Counted from the first letter of the stretch, positions 53,055 through 62,293 are shown. The stretch: DNA of 64,000 bases from Parvibaculaceae bacterium Mf 1.05b.01 (GCA_000509225.1 BAOK01000001.1:1950245-2014244); one strand, 5' to 3'. The notes: a model not told the origin generated them from the letters alone. Numbers and translations are program-made.

Positions 53055-53855
53055 TTATTCCATTTTCTGCAAGTCACGCTCTGATCCTAGCAGCAAAACA
53101 GGACAGCCAACTGCCATTGAAAAGGCCGTTGCGTCTCCGTCTTTCTCAAAAAACTTTGAGCGGGCATTTGCCACCACGAGGCCTGGTCCCATCTGCCGCA
53201 CAATTTCGGCGAGGTCCGCCAGGTTTGTATCAGCTCCTCGAACGGGGAGGCACGCCATGCCAGCTCGGGTTGCCAGCACCTCCGCCGCGTGGGCACAAAA
53301 CTCCCCCTGGCTGGTCATGTCATCCAACACGACAAGGGGCGCATCGCCCGCGCCCATTCCCCGTCTGGCACTGGTGAGCAAGACGTCTGCGTGCACATCA
53401 GACGTTGCCGTGTGCAATGCGCGGCGAATGTCCTGTAGAGAGGTGAGATGATTGCCGGTATTCATCACCAGCACGTCTTCCTGGCTTGCGCTTTCAAGCA
53501 CTGCGAAAAGTGGCCGGCCGCGTTTCACATCGAACGACCATTCAAGCCCTATCTCCGACGCGGCGGCTGCAAAGGCAGCTTTTGCCTGACCCGCCTGCGC
53601 GTCCCACTCGCGCACCAGGCGCTCTGTCTCCAATGGTTTTACAATGCCGCTGAAAGAGACCTCAGAGGCGAAAGGCAGCTCGGCTAGATCCATCAGCGCC
53701 TGATTTTCCACAAAACACCCCACTAGCTTGGCGCCAATCGGATCGCCCATGCGTCTGGCAAAGGAGATAGCTTCGGCTTGCGGAACCGCTGAGTCAATTT
53801 CGATCAGGATCTTGTGGCCGTCAGCTTTTGCGTGTTCTTCAGGCTTTGTATTCAT
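53055..53855 (-). CDS. universal-stress-like protein, atypical
   Basis: A 266-residue protein whose start (H-K-I-L-I-E-I-D-S-A-V-P-Q-A-E-A-I-S-F-A) and alternating beta-alpha layout suggest a USP-like or nucleotide-binding fold in two halves, but the G-x2-G-x9-G-(S/T) end motif is missing. The ATG overlaps the stop of the Lon-like protease gene as ATGA, so the two are coupled. No Cys or His pattern hints at a catalyst. Function inferred only as stress-linked through its neighbours; could also be a small-ligand receptor. Confidence 0.6.
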   Translation of the reverse strand: MNTKPEEHAKADGHKILIEIDSAVPQAEAISFARRMGDPIGAKLVGCFVENQALMDLAELPFASEVSFSGIVKPLETERLVREWDAQAGQAKAAFAAAASEIGLEWSFDVKRGRPLFAVLESASQEDVLVMNTGNHLTSLQDIRRALHTATSDVHADVLLTSARRGMGAGDAPLVVLDDMTSQGEFCAHAAEVLATRAGMACLPVRGADTNLADLAEIVRQMGPGLVVANARSKFFEKDGDATAFSMAVGCPVLLLGSERDLQKME

Positions 53856-56305
53856 GATGCAGTCACCCCGCCATCATCCTTTCCAAAGGCGACCTGTGCC
53901 TCAGCGAACTCCAGCAACCTCTGGTCGACCCGTTCAAACAAACTACCGGCTGGAAAATCATCGTTCTCATCACGCTGCCCGGCAGGAACACCGGTCATGA
54001 TGGTCGTGGCGTCTTCAATTGTTTCGGCTGCAAAGACGGAGAACATGCCACGCTCCACCGCGTCGACCACATCACGGCGCAACATGAGGTGTTTCACATT
54101 GGCGGCAGGAATGATCACGCCCTGATCTCCTGTCAGCCCTCGACGCATGCAAATGTCGAAGAAGCCTTCGATCTTCTCATTCACACCGCCTATGGGCTGG
54201 ATTTGCCCCAACTGATTGAGCGACCCGGTCACGGCGAGGCCCTGATTGACCGGAACCTCCGCCAGGGAGGAAAGCAGGGCCACCAGCTCTGCGACCGAGG
54301 CACTATCTCCGTCTACCCCGCCATAGCTTTGCTCAAACACAAGCGTGGCGGTGAGCGACAGAGGAATATTGATGGCGAAATGTGCGCTGAGAAACCCCGT
54401 CAGAATAAGCACGCCTTTTGAATGAAGGGCTCCGCCTAAATCAACCTCCCGCTCAATGTCGACCACGTTGCCCTTCCCCATGCGGGTGCGCGCAGTGATC
54501 CGTGTCGGGCGACCGAAGCTTGCCTGGCCCAGGCTCAAAACCGACAGTCCATTAACCTGGCCGGCGACAAAGCCTTCCGTGTCAATCATCACCACGTCAC
54601 GGGTTATCGCTTCAAGGCTGCGCTCCCGCAGCCGGTCTGCCCGATGGACCCGTTCATCTATCGCCTGCTGGACATGAAGAACGTCAATTGCATCTGCCGC
54701 ATCATCCCGCGCATAGAGATCTGCTTCCTGCATCAGGTCAGTGATACTTCCCACTTCAAGAGAGAGTTTCTCCGCGTCTTCTGCAAAGCGAGAACTTTCC
54801 TCAATGACACGCCCCACTGCAGCGACGGTCAGCGGCAACAGATCATTTTCACGACAGAGCGTCGCAATCATCTCTGCATAAAGCAGATCTGTATCCCCAT
54901 CCCTATCGATCTGGTCATCGAAATCAGCAGAGACTTTGAACAGATCGCTGAATTCTGGATCATTCTCAGCCAGCATGTAGTAGAGCAGACGATCTCCAAA
55001 CAGGATGACCTTTGTATCAAGCGGTATCGGGTCCGGTTCCAGAGCCACAGTGCTCACCAGGCTCAAATAATCTCCTGGTGCCTCCAGCACGATGCGCTGG
55101 GTTCTGAGCGCCCGTTTCAAACCATCCCACGCCAACGGCTCTCGCAGCAGACGCAGCGCATCGATAAGCAGGTACCCACCGTTGGCGCGGTGGAGCGAGC
55201 CCGCCTTGATGAGACTGAAGTCTGTCACCAGGGCGCCCATATTGGACATGTGCTCGACCCTGCCGATCAGGTTGGCGAAGGCAGGGTGTTCCTCTGTAAT
55301 AATGGGTGCACCGCCGCCAATGAAGCCACCATTGCTGTTTCCCGCGGTGGGTTCAGGCACAGCGTCCGGCCCATTATTGACGATGACATTGACTGTATAT
55401 CGCCGAAAAACATCCCCTCCTATAGGTCCCATGGGCGCTGCGAGTAGTTCGCGCTCCTCTGCTGTGAAGAGGCCGATATTTTCGACAAGGTCCGCCTCGA
55501 GCTCGCGAAGCCAGGCAGCCACCTTTTCATTTCCCTCAAACATAGAGGTGAGATCGTGGATGGAGCGACCCACCGCGTTTGTTGCCACCTCGCGGTTCAA
55601 CTCATGCACTTGAGCGCGGCGTTCCTTCTCCCAGCCAGGAACATGTTGGAAGACTGAGGCCAGCTCCTGCTCAAGCTCGCCTATGGTGTCCTTTATTTTC
55701 TCCCGCTCCTCCTCCGGCAATTCGTTGAAGGTCTCGGGCTTCATCACCTCTCCTTCGCGCAGAGGCGCAAAGGCAAAACCGGAAGGTGTTGAGAGGAGAG
55801 TAACATTCTTGGCTTCGGCTTTGATGCGAAGGGCTTCAAACGCCTGGCCCTGATGCTGCGTGTAATTCGCATCAATCGCCGCCAGCCGTTTCTTATATTC
55901 TTCACTTTCAAGGATCGCCGGAATGGAGCCCCGCAAGTCCTGGATCAGGTCTGCAACGCCTGATCGCAGAGCTTCCGCCCGACCGGCGGTTGTGCGGAGG
56001 GCTACAGGTTTATTGGGGTCGGTGAAATTATTCACATAGACCCAATCGCCGGGCACGGGTCTTTTGCCCACAATGGATTGCAAATGGCGGATCACGCCGT
56101 CCCGCATACCGGCTCCGTGCGGCCCCAATGCGAAAATATTGTACCCGCTCTTGTCCATGCGGGTTCCAAAGCGGATCGATTCCAAGGCACGGTCCTGGCC
56201 GACCAGGCCCATAGCGTCGGACAATTCAGCCGTCGTCGAAAACTCAAACTGCGACACGTCACAGTCTCGATAGAGAAGATCAGCACTTAAGGGTTCTAAG
56301 GGCAC
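53852..56305 (-). CDS. Lon-like AAA+ protease with degenerate Walker A
   Basis: An 817-residue Lon-family protease of the short LonB/YcbZ type. The C-terminal proteolytic domain has the Ser-Lys dyad Ser668 (G-D-S-A-S-V-A-E-L) and Lys711 (G-V-N-E-K-I-E-G-F-F), 43 residues apart as in E. coli Lon. In the ATPase domain Walker A reads G-P-H-G-A-G-M67-R (residues 61-68), so the invariant Lys is a Met; ATP hydrolysis may be weak or absent. A region about 115-300 is an insertion with coiled-coil character. It leads the stress operon with the USP-like genes. Confidence 0.85.
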   Translation of the reverse strand: MPLEPLSADLLYRDCDVSQFEFSTTAELSDAMGLVGQDRALESIRFGTRMDKSGYNIFALGPHGAGMRDGVIRHLQSIVGKRPVPGDWVYVNNFTDPNKPVALRTTAGRAEALRSGVADLIQDLRGSIPAILESEEYKKRLAAIDANYTQHQGQAFEALRIKAEAKNVTLLSTPSGFAFAPLREGEVMKPETFNELPEEEREKIKDTIGELEQELASVFQHVPGWEKERRAQVHELNREVATNAVGRSIHDLTSMFEGNEKVAAWLRELEADLVENIGLFTAEERELLAAPMGPIGGDVFRRYTVNVIVNNGPDAVPEPTAGNSNGGFIGGGAPIITEEHPAFANLIGRVEHMSNMGALVTDFSLIKAGSLHRANGGYLLIDALRLLREPLAWDGLKRALRTQRIVLEAPGDYLSLVSTVALEPDPIPLDTKVILFGDRLLYYMLAENDPEFSDLFKVSADFDDQIDRDGDTDLLYAEMIATLCRENDLLPLTVAAVGRVIEESSRFAEDAEKLSLEVGSITDLMQEADLYARDDAADAIDVLHVQQAIDERVHRADRLRERSLEAITRDVVMIDTEGFVAGQVNGLSVLSLGQASFGRPTRITARTRMGKGNVVDIEREVDLGGALHSKGVLILTGFLSAHFAINIPLSLTATLVFEQSYGGVDGDSASVAELVALLSSLAEVPVNQGLAVTGSLNQLGQIQPIGGVNEKIEGFFDICMRRGLTGDQGVIIPAANVKHLMLRRDVVDAVERGMFSVFAAETIEDATTIMTGVPAGQRDENDDFPAGSLFERVDQRLLEFAEAQVAFGKDDGGVTAS

Positions 56306-56446
56306 GGCTGCAGCTTTGTTCTTGTTATTCAGGACGTTCTATCGAGAGACTCTAGGCGCTCCCGGTGACAACAACAATGCTCAGGTGCATCGACAAGATA
56401 GATCGGAAAGATTAGGGTCTGGCGCCCACACTATTCTGGACGCCCC

Positions 56447-57103
56447 ATGGCCCCGCCAAAGAAACCTTCCCGCAAGAAAACAAAAACACCCCGCGCCTGG
56501 CAACGCATGCTGAGCGGCCGACGGCTCGATCTGCTGGACCCCTCGCCTTTCGATGTTGAGATCGAAGACATTGCCCATGGCCTTGCCAGAGTGGCGCGCT
56601 GGAATGGTCAAACGATCGGCGATGAGCCCTTTTCCGTCGCTGAGCATAGTGTGCTGGTGGAAGAACTCTGCCATCGCCTGCGCCCCGGATGGCCTGCCAA
56701 ATGGCGCCTTGCGGCTCTACTTCATGACGCGCCTGAATATGTGATCGGCGACATGATCAGCCCGTTCAAGGCGGCGCTCGGCTATGACTATAAGAGCTTT
56801 GAACATCGGCTCGAAAGCGCCATCCACCTGCGCTTTGGATTGCCGGCCGATCTGCCCAAGACCGTCGAAACTCTTATCAAGCGCGCTGACCGGGTTTCCG
56901 CCTTTCTGGAAGCCACTCAATTGGCCGGATTTTCTGATGCTGAAGCAGCCGCCATCTTCGGGCGCCCTCGCGGCCTCACGCCCATCAAGCTGAAGCCTCT
57001 AAATCCAACGGCAGCACAGGCGCTATTTCTGAAGCGGTTTAAATCTCTTTTGAAAGCCACCGAGCAGGACGGTACATCGTCCGAACGGGGCCTTCCTAAA
57101 TAG
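56447..57103 (+). CDS. HD-domain hydrolase (YfbR-like nucleotidase type)
   Basis: A 218-residue protein with a metal-dependent HD phosphohydrolase domain. The H in SVAEHSVLVEEL, the HD in LLHDAPEYVIGD (about 92-103) and a later D in K-R-A-D-R mark the metal site. The basic N-terminal tail (first 20 residues, K/R-rich) is not part of the fold. The family includes 5'-nucleotidases such as YfbR acting on deoxyribonucleotides. Its stop is followed by the tandem hairpin copies 6 and 7. Substrate unproven. Confidence 0.82.
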   Translation: MAPPKKPSRKKTKTPRAWQRMLSGRRLDLLDPSPFDVEIEDIAHGLARVARWNGQTIGDEPFSVAEHSVLVEELCHRLRPGWPAKWRLAALLHDAPEYVIGDMISPFKAALGYDYKSFEHRLESAIHLRFGLPADLPKTVETLIKRADRVSAFLEATQLAGFSDAEAAAIFGRPRGLTPIKLKPLNPTAAQALFLKRFKSLLKATEQDGTSSERGLPK

Positions 57104-57107
57104 ATGA

Positions 57108-57154
57108 GAGCGGGCCCGGACGGAAAACCGCCAACACTTTTCCTGGTCCCGCTC
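57108..57154 (+). repeat. intergenic double-stem hairpin repeat, copy 6
   Basis: Outer stem GAGCGGGCCC/GGTCCCGCTC with one C-T mismatch, bulge GGAC, inner stem GGAAAA/TTTTCC, single T, loop starting CCG and ending CAC. The 46 nt from 57109 to 57154 are identical to 57165-57210. It begins 4 nt after the HD-hydrolase stop. Confidence 0.88.
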
Positions 57155-57164
57155 AGGAGACAAA

Positions 57165-57209
57165 AGCGGGCCCGGACGGAAAACCGCCAACACTTTTCCT
57201 GGTCCCGCT
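57165..57209 (+). repeat. intergenic double-stem hairpin repeat, copy 7 (tandem with copy 6)
   Basis: Second copy of the same hairpin, 56 bp downstream of copy 6, separated by a 10-nt spacer (57155-57164). The core is unchanged; the outer stem is one base shorter because the base before it does not pair. Together they form the only tandem pair in the window and lie 52 bp upstream of the NadQ gene. Confidence 0.88.
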
Positions 57210-57261
57210 CTAGAATCGCGTAGACTTAACCCCAGGTTTCAAAATCCGGAGACATCTGCTG

Positions 57262-58290
57262 ATGGCGCAAGCGCCGCCCAAGAACCCGCTCAACCCTGTT
57301 GTCATCGACCTCAATGCGGCGATCGTACAGGTTGCGGACGCACTGCCTCAGATTGTTGTGGTGCGCCCCCAGCAAAATGGCGAGCACAGCGATCAGGATG
57401 TATGGGACGCGCTGCCCTTTGGCCCATTCGATCCCTTCACCCATCGGACGATGGAAATCGGGTTGCGGGCCTGGGTGCAGGAACAGACGCAGATTGGTCT
57501 GGGCTATGTAGAGCAGCTCTACACGTTCGGAGACCGAGGCCGTCATGCACTCGAGGTGGAAAAAGGTACAGATCACATTGTATCTGTCGGTTATCTTGCC
57601 CTGACCCGCGGAGGCAAAGAACGCGAAGGTGTCAGCTGGCGCAGCTGGTACCAATATTTCCCCTGGGAAGACTGGCGTGACGGACGCCCTTCCATTTTGG
57701 ACAAGATCATCCTGCCATTGCTGCAGGATTGGGCATCTGAAAGCCAGGGCGCAGAAAGCGATGAGCTGGCGCGCGGCAGGCGGCGAGACCGGGCGCGGCT
57801 GACCTTCGGTCTTGACGGGGGCGCCTGGGACGAAGAGAACGTGTTGGAACGCTACGAGCTTCTTTACGAAGCGGGACTGGTGCGCGAAGCACTCCGCGAT
57901 GGACGCCCCAATGCAGCAGGGCTGGAAGAAGCCAATACACCGCAACTCGGCGTGCCCATGCAGTTTGACCATAGGCGTATCCTCGCGACGGCCATCAGCC
58001 GCCTGCGCGCAAAACTGAAATATCGTCCGGTGGTGTTTGAGCTTATGCCTGACACGTTCACGCTCTACGAATTGCAACGCACAAGTGAGGCCCTGCTGGG
58101 CCTCCATGTGCATAAACAGAATTTCCGGCGGCTTGTGGAAAAAGCCGGACTTGTGGAACGCACCGGGCGCATGAGCACCCATACCGGCGGGCGCCCCGCG
58201 GAGCTTTTCCGTTTCCGTCGTGAGGTCTTCAATGAACGTCCGGCGCCTGGCCTTCGCCTCGCCCCTTCCCGAACACGGGCAAATACGTAA
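57262..58290 (+). CDS. nadQ: NadQ/NrtR-type regulator of NAD biosynthesis
   Basis: A 342-residue protein with a Nudix-like sensor domain fused to a C-terminal winged helix. The sensor has L-G-Y-V-E-Q-L-Y-T-F-G-D-R-G-R (about 79-93) and H-I-V-S-V-G-Y-L-A-L, as in NrtR and NadQ, but no Nudix box of the R-E-x-x-E-E type where it should be, so it should bind its ligand without cutting it. The winged helix is in L-Y-E-L-Q-R-T-S-E-A-L-L-G-L-H-V-H-K-Q-N-F-R-R-L. NadQ represses nadABC in Rhizobiales. Two palindromes that fit lie upstream of nadA at 62294 and 62416. The name is from memory of the family. Confidence 0.72.
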   Translation: MAQAPPKNPLNPVVIDLNAAIVQVADALPQIVVVRPQQNGEHSDQDVWDALPFGPFDPFTHRTMEIGLRAWVQEQTQIGLGYVEQLYTFGDRGRHALEVEKGTDHIVSVGYLALTRGGKEREGVSWRSWYQYFPWEDWRDGRPSILDKIILPLLQDWASESQGAESDELARGRRRDRARLTFGLDGGAWDEENVLERYELLYEAGLVREALRDGRPNAAGLEEANTPQLGVPMQFDHRRILATAISRLRAKLKYRPVVFELMPDTFTLYELQRTSEALLGLHVHKQNFRRLVEKAGLVERTGRMSTHTGGRPAELFRFRREVFNERPAPGLRLAPSRTRANT

Positions 58291-58348
58291 GATGACCTAT
58301 CTTAATTCTGGGGTGACGCCCACTCTCAGCTGAGTTGGAGCATGGCTC

Positions 58349-61030
58349 ATGGAACTCTGGGTTCTTCTGCTAACAGTTGGTTTTATCTCCGGATATTTGA
58401 TTTTGGCCGGACGCATCACCGCGCTCAAACGAGAGGTTGCAGCACTCACCTCATCTCAACAAACATCCACCGTCGCGGCGCCTGAGCAATCTGAACCGGC
58501 GAGTCCAGCGCCAGCACCTGCGTCTGAGACAACAGAAGACACGCCTGTTGAAGAGGAGGCGCCTCCTGCACGCGGCGCGCAATCCTGGGGTCAGCCGGAA
58601 GATGAAGAGCCCGCGGACACCGCGTCGCAAGATTCGATTGCTGCCCAGGTGACACATGAGGACCCCTCTGTCTCGCTGGAACAGAAGATCGGCACGAGGT
58701 GGATTGTCTGGCTGGGCGGGCTCATGTTCGCGCTGGGCGGTATTTTCCTGGTGCGTTACGCGGTCAATGAAGGATATTTCGGTCCTGGCGCTCGTATTCT
58801 CATGGCCTCGCTTCTCTCTGTCGGCCTGCTGGCGCTCGGAGAAAAACTGCGCCGGGCGCCGTCATTGCAAGCCATCGCCAATCTGCCAGGCGTCGCCATT
58901 CCCCCCATCATCACTGCCGTTGGGATCCTCATTGCGTTCGCGACAGCCTATGCGTCCTATGCGCTCTACGACATGCTGGGACCAGAGGCCGTGTTCCTTT
59001 TGCTTGCGGTGATATCGATAGGTTCTGTGTTACTCGCCGCGGTTCATGGCCCCATCCTTGGCGGCCTTGGACTGATCGGAAGCTATGCAACACCAGCTCT
59101 CGTTTCGTCAGACGAACCATCGGTCATCATCCTCTTCACCTACCTTACCTTCGTAACGCTTGCGGTTCTGGCACTCGTGCGCCTGCGGGCCTGGTGGTAT
59201 ATCGGCTTGATGGCAGTCGCAGGCTCGGCGAGCTGGTCACTCATCGCGATTTTCTTCGTCGGACATCCAGACAATCTGGTGATGCTGTCGCTCTACCTGC
59301 CTCTGATGACGGCAGCTTTCGTGTTCACGCCGCTCACGCCCGATATTGAGGAGGCAGATGACTTGCCTTGGCGACGCATTCTCATCGGCACGGCAGTTGC
59401 GACGTTCGGGGTGTTGAGCCTTCTCTTTGTCCATAGCGAGGAGAATGCAACGCTCGCCCTCATCTCCCTCGCAGCCTATGGCGCCGTCGGTGCCGTCGCA
59501 GCGTTCCGGGTTCACCGGCTTGATCGGGAGCTTCTGATTTCCGTTGGCCTTGTGGTCCTGACGCTCATGCTCTGGGTGCCCATCGGGGCCATCCCCTTTG
59601 AGCTGAGCGACGCCGCAAGCAGAGGAGCGCTCTCGCCCCCCGGCATCCCTTCGGAGCTTCAATTTTACACCTGGGTATTGGCCCTCTTTGCTCTTGCCTA
59701 TGCAGGCGGTGGCTATTGGGCGCTGCTCAAGATCAGCAATAAAGGCCTATGGGCGTCGGTTTCAGGGACCGTCCCCATTGTTCTGTTGGCTGTTGTCTAT
59801 TGGCGGTCAACTGCAATGGAAACCAGCATGGCCTGGGGATTGGTTGCCGGGCTTGTTGCTGGCCTGCTTGCCTATGCTGCCAGCACATGCCGGTCTGAGG
59901 CGCGAGGATCAGACGGTGCTGTTGGTGCCTATGCGACAGCGGCTTTAGCTGCGCTCTCACTGGGCCTTGCCATGGTGCTCCGCGATGCTTGGCTCACCGC
60001 GTCTCTGTCGCTCTTGCTTGTCGGCATTGCCTGGATCAACGCCTCACTGGCGCTGCCTCTTTTGCGCTGGGTGGCACTGGTGATCGCTGGTGTGGTGACC
60101 CTCAGGCTCACATTCAATCCAGCTCTCATGTCTTACGACATCTCAACCACTCCGATCTTCAACTTCCTGATTTACGCCTATGCGCTACCTGCTGCCGCCA
60201 TGGCGGTGACGGCGACATGGATGCGACGGCACAAAGATGATCTGGTGGTGCAATGTCTGGAAGCGGGTGCCGCCCTTCTCTTTACGCTCTTTGTTTCATT
60301 GGAAATCCATCACTGGATAAGTGGCGGTGACCTGTTCTCTGAGACGTATGAATTTGGTGAACGTGCCATTCAAACGCTGACCTGGCTTGCACTTTCTTAC
60401 TTCTACTATCGTTTGGGTCAACGGCACGGGCGCAGCGTTCTTACCTATGCCGGAGAGATTTTGCGATGGCTCGGTCTCGCCCATCTATTGCTCGCACAAC
60501 TCCTTTTCGGAAACCCACTGTTTGTCCCAACCTTTGTAGGAGACCTGTTCTTCTTTAATCTGCTGACACTTGCCTATCTCGCACCTGCCCTTTTCACCGG
60601 CCTTTACAGCATCACCGCCAAAGAGCGCGGTGATCGCCAAACAAGCTTATGGTTTGGCGGCGCGACCCTTGGCCTGCTGTTGACCTTTGCAACACTGCAG
60701 ATCCGCCAGGCCTTTCAGGGCGGTATGCTGCCTGGTGGAACCACGAGCGACATGGAATGGTACGTCTATTCCATCGTGTGGCTCTTGATCGGGCTTGGCA
60801 TCTTCGTGCTCAGCTTCTATCGCGGCGGGCGCGACCTCAGGCTTGCCGGCATGGTGGTGATCACGCTGGCAACCAGCAAAGGGTTCCTCTTCGACATGGC
60901 AGCCCTTACCGGTTTCCTTCGGGCGATTTCCTTTATCGGGTTTGGGGGCGCCCTGATCGGTATCGGATTGCTCTATCAGCGATTTGTTTTTCCGCCAAGA
61001 TCCATCGGGGATACAGAAGACATAGAGTAG
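58349..61030 (+). CDS. DUF2339 multi-span membrane protein
   Basis: An 893-residue inner-membrane protein. After one N-terminal span and a charged, Pro/Glu/Ala-rich linker (about 30-105) it contains roughly 20 or more hydrophobic spans to the end. The motif E-Q-K-I-G-T-R-W-I-V-W-L-G-G-L-M-F-A-L-G-G (about 112-132) begins the conserved DUF2339 core. Function is unknown; it is often near surface or cell-division loci in Proteobacteria, but here it stands between nadQ and the protease gene. The ATG at 58349 is 58 nt after the nadQ stop, so they may share a transcript. Confidence 0.85.
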   Translation: MELWVLLLTVGFISGYLILAGRITALKREVAALTSSQQTSTVAAPEQSEPASPAPAPASETTEDTPVEEEAPPARGAQSWGQPEDEEPADTASQDSIAAQVTHEDPSVSLEQKIGTRWIVWLGGLMFALGGIFLVRYAVNEGYFGPGARILMASLLSVGLLALGEKLRRAPSLQAIANLPGVAIPPIITAVGILIAFATAYASYALYDMLGPEAVFLLLAVISIGSVLLAAVHGPILGGLGLIGSYATPALVSSDEPSVIILFTYLTFVTLAVLALVRLRAWWYIGLMAVAGSASWSLIAIFFVGHPDNLVMLSLYLPLMTAAFVFTPLTPDIEEADDLPWRRILIGTAVATFGVLSLLFVHSEENATLALISLAAYGAVGAVAAFRVHRLDRELLISVGLVVLTLMLWVPIGAIPFELSDAASRGALSPPGIPSELQFYTWVLALFALAYAGGGYWALLKISNKGLWASVSGTVPIVLLAVVYWRSTAMETSMAWGLVAGLVAGLLAYAASTCRSEARGSDGAVGAYATAALAALSLGLAMVLRDAWLTASLSLLLVGIAWINASLALPLLRWVALVIAGVVTLRLTFNPALMSYDISTTPIFNFLIYAYALPAAAMAVTATWMRRHKDDLVVQCLEAGAALLFTLFVSLEIHHWISGGDLFSETYEFGERAIQTLTWLALSYFYYRLGQRHGRSVLTYAGEILRWLGLAHLLLAQLLFGNPLFVPTFVGDLFFFNLLTLAYLAPALFTGLYSITAKERGDRQTSLWFGGATLGLLLTFATLQIRQAFQGGMLPGGTTSDMEWYVYSIVWLLIGLGIFVLSFYRGGRDLRLAGMVVITLATSKGFLFDMAALTGFLRAISFIGFGGALIGIGLLYQRFVFPPRSIGDTEDIE

Positions 61031-61207
61031 TGAGGATCTCCGAAGTCCCGGAATATCTTCACCCTCGCTCTCAATCCAGCCCAACTAGGATCGACGCCAC
61101 AGCGAGTGAGTCAGCTTCTTCCCGGCATCGCAATCGAGGGAGAATGCCCGCGGATATATACGCGGCTTAGCGCGTCTTCAAATATCCCTTGGTACTCCGC
61201 TTTGAGC

Positions 61208-62137
61208 TTACTTCTTTCTGATAGCTCTTTTTTTGCTGGGAGTTCTGCTTTTGGCTGTACTTTTTCTACTTGGCGTTTTGCTCTGGTTTGTTTTCTGTTC
61301 ATGGTTCAAAAACTCCAATATTCCTTTGCCGCCGACAGCCTCATTCGTCGGGATAATAGCTCTGTTTCCCAACTTGTCGACCAGGTCTTTCAGTTTTCCG
61401 TCAATCTCAACGACTTTGCGAAACAACAACTTTGATTCCAGCTTATCTATAACAAAGCCGTGATCCGGGTAGCCTCGAAGCAACATGTTGATAGCGTTGG
61501 GGTTTAGGTTCCCAGACCTTGCCGCCAGCCGCCTAGCATATTCCTCGGCAATCCTTACCGACCGGTGAATTTCCCCAATTTTTATCGGGTCTAGTTGTGC
61601 GAAAATGGGTGCGACCATTCCCACCGCCATATTGCTGGCAATTTCAGCAGCTGTCTTAAAGGTAATAGCTCCAAAGGAATGGTCTTTAATGTCCAACATG
61701 CAATTTTCAAAGAGCTTAAAAGATGCCCCTTGCAGGCTCTCAAAGGCCGATTCCACCGAAAGTCCACTATCTCTTTCGCCGATCTCATCCTCACGACGCA
61801 GCTGGACGTCAATTGGTCCCAGTTCACCGTGAACTCCAAATGCGAGTACATCCGCACCTGCGCACATTATGGTCCCAGCGCTTTTGCACCATCCAGCTAT
61901 TACAATCGTCAAATGTGCATAGTTCTCTTGTAAGCATCGCCCTACTCTGTAGGCGACATCAGGCAGACCACCAGAGGTGACCAACACAACGATTACGTTA
62001 CTACGCCTTGAGCGGCTACAAACCATCTTCACCAAGTCGGCATCCAGATTTGGAAAGATGTCTGCGTTGATTAGCAATACGTCTGCATCAAGCTCCGCCG
62101 CAACCTGCTCGAACATTTCATTCTCAGCTGTAGTCAT
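61208..62137 (-). CDS. SDH-family Clp-fold serine protease (low-GC insert)
   Basis: A 309-residue ClpP/SppA-fold protein of the serine-dehydrogenase-proteinase family. The oxyanion-loop region T-S-G-G (54-57), catalytic Ser86 in A-G-W-C-K-S-A-G-T-I, and Asp110 in G-E-L-G-P-I-D-V-Q are visible. The C-terminal 35 residues are Lys/Arg-rich and unlike the core. ATG 62137 is used because G-A-A-G-G-A-A (bases) lies 6 nt upstream. GC is visibly lower than the neighbours: 25 of 60 bases at 61681-61740 and 29 of 60 at 62041-62100. It sits between the DUF2339 gene and the nadA promoter on the opposite strand, so it looks inserted. Confidence 0.75.
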   Translation of the reverse strand: MTTAENEMFEQVAAELDADVLLINADIFPNLDADLVKMVCSRSRRSNVIVVLVTSGGLPDVAYRVGRCLQENYAHLTIVIAGWCKSAGTIMCAGADVLAFGVHGELGPIDVQLRREDEIGERDSGLSVESAFESLQGASFKLFENCMLDIKDHSFGAITFKTAAEIASNMAVGMVAPIFAQLDPIKIGEIHRSVRIAEEYARRLAARSGNLNPNAINMLLRGYPDHGFVIDKLESKLLFRKVVEIDGKLKDLVDKLGNRAIIPTNEAVGGKGILEFLNHEQKTNQSKTPSRKSTAKSRTPSKKRAIRKK

Positions 62138-62293
62138 AGATGTTCCTTCTTGATCATCACGGTAACATAAATATCTCATTTTTTTGGAGCCGAGGATAAC
62201 ATTCACACTTACCCAAGTGCGGTACTTTCAATCTCCCCGAACAGCCACTATCAGCCACCAGAAATTTGAGCACAAACTTCCTTGACAGGCCTA

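Noticed and set aside
57226-58182. 318-codon open frame on - strand
   Set aside because: Antisense to nadQ; composition rich in His, Cys and Arg and no recognisable domain.
61111-61302. 63-codon basic frame on - strand overlapping the end of the Clp-fold protease gene
   Set aside because: Starts inside the Lys-rich tail in another frame, with no ribosome site; most of it probably reflects the Lys-rich composition.
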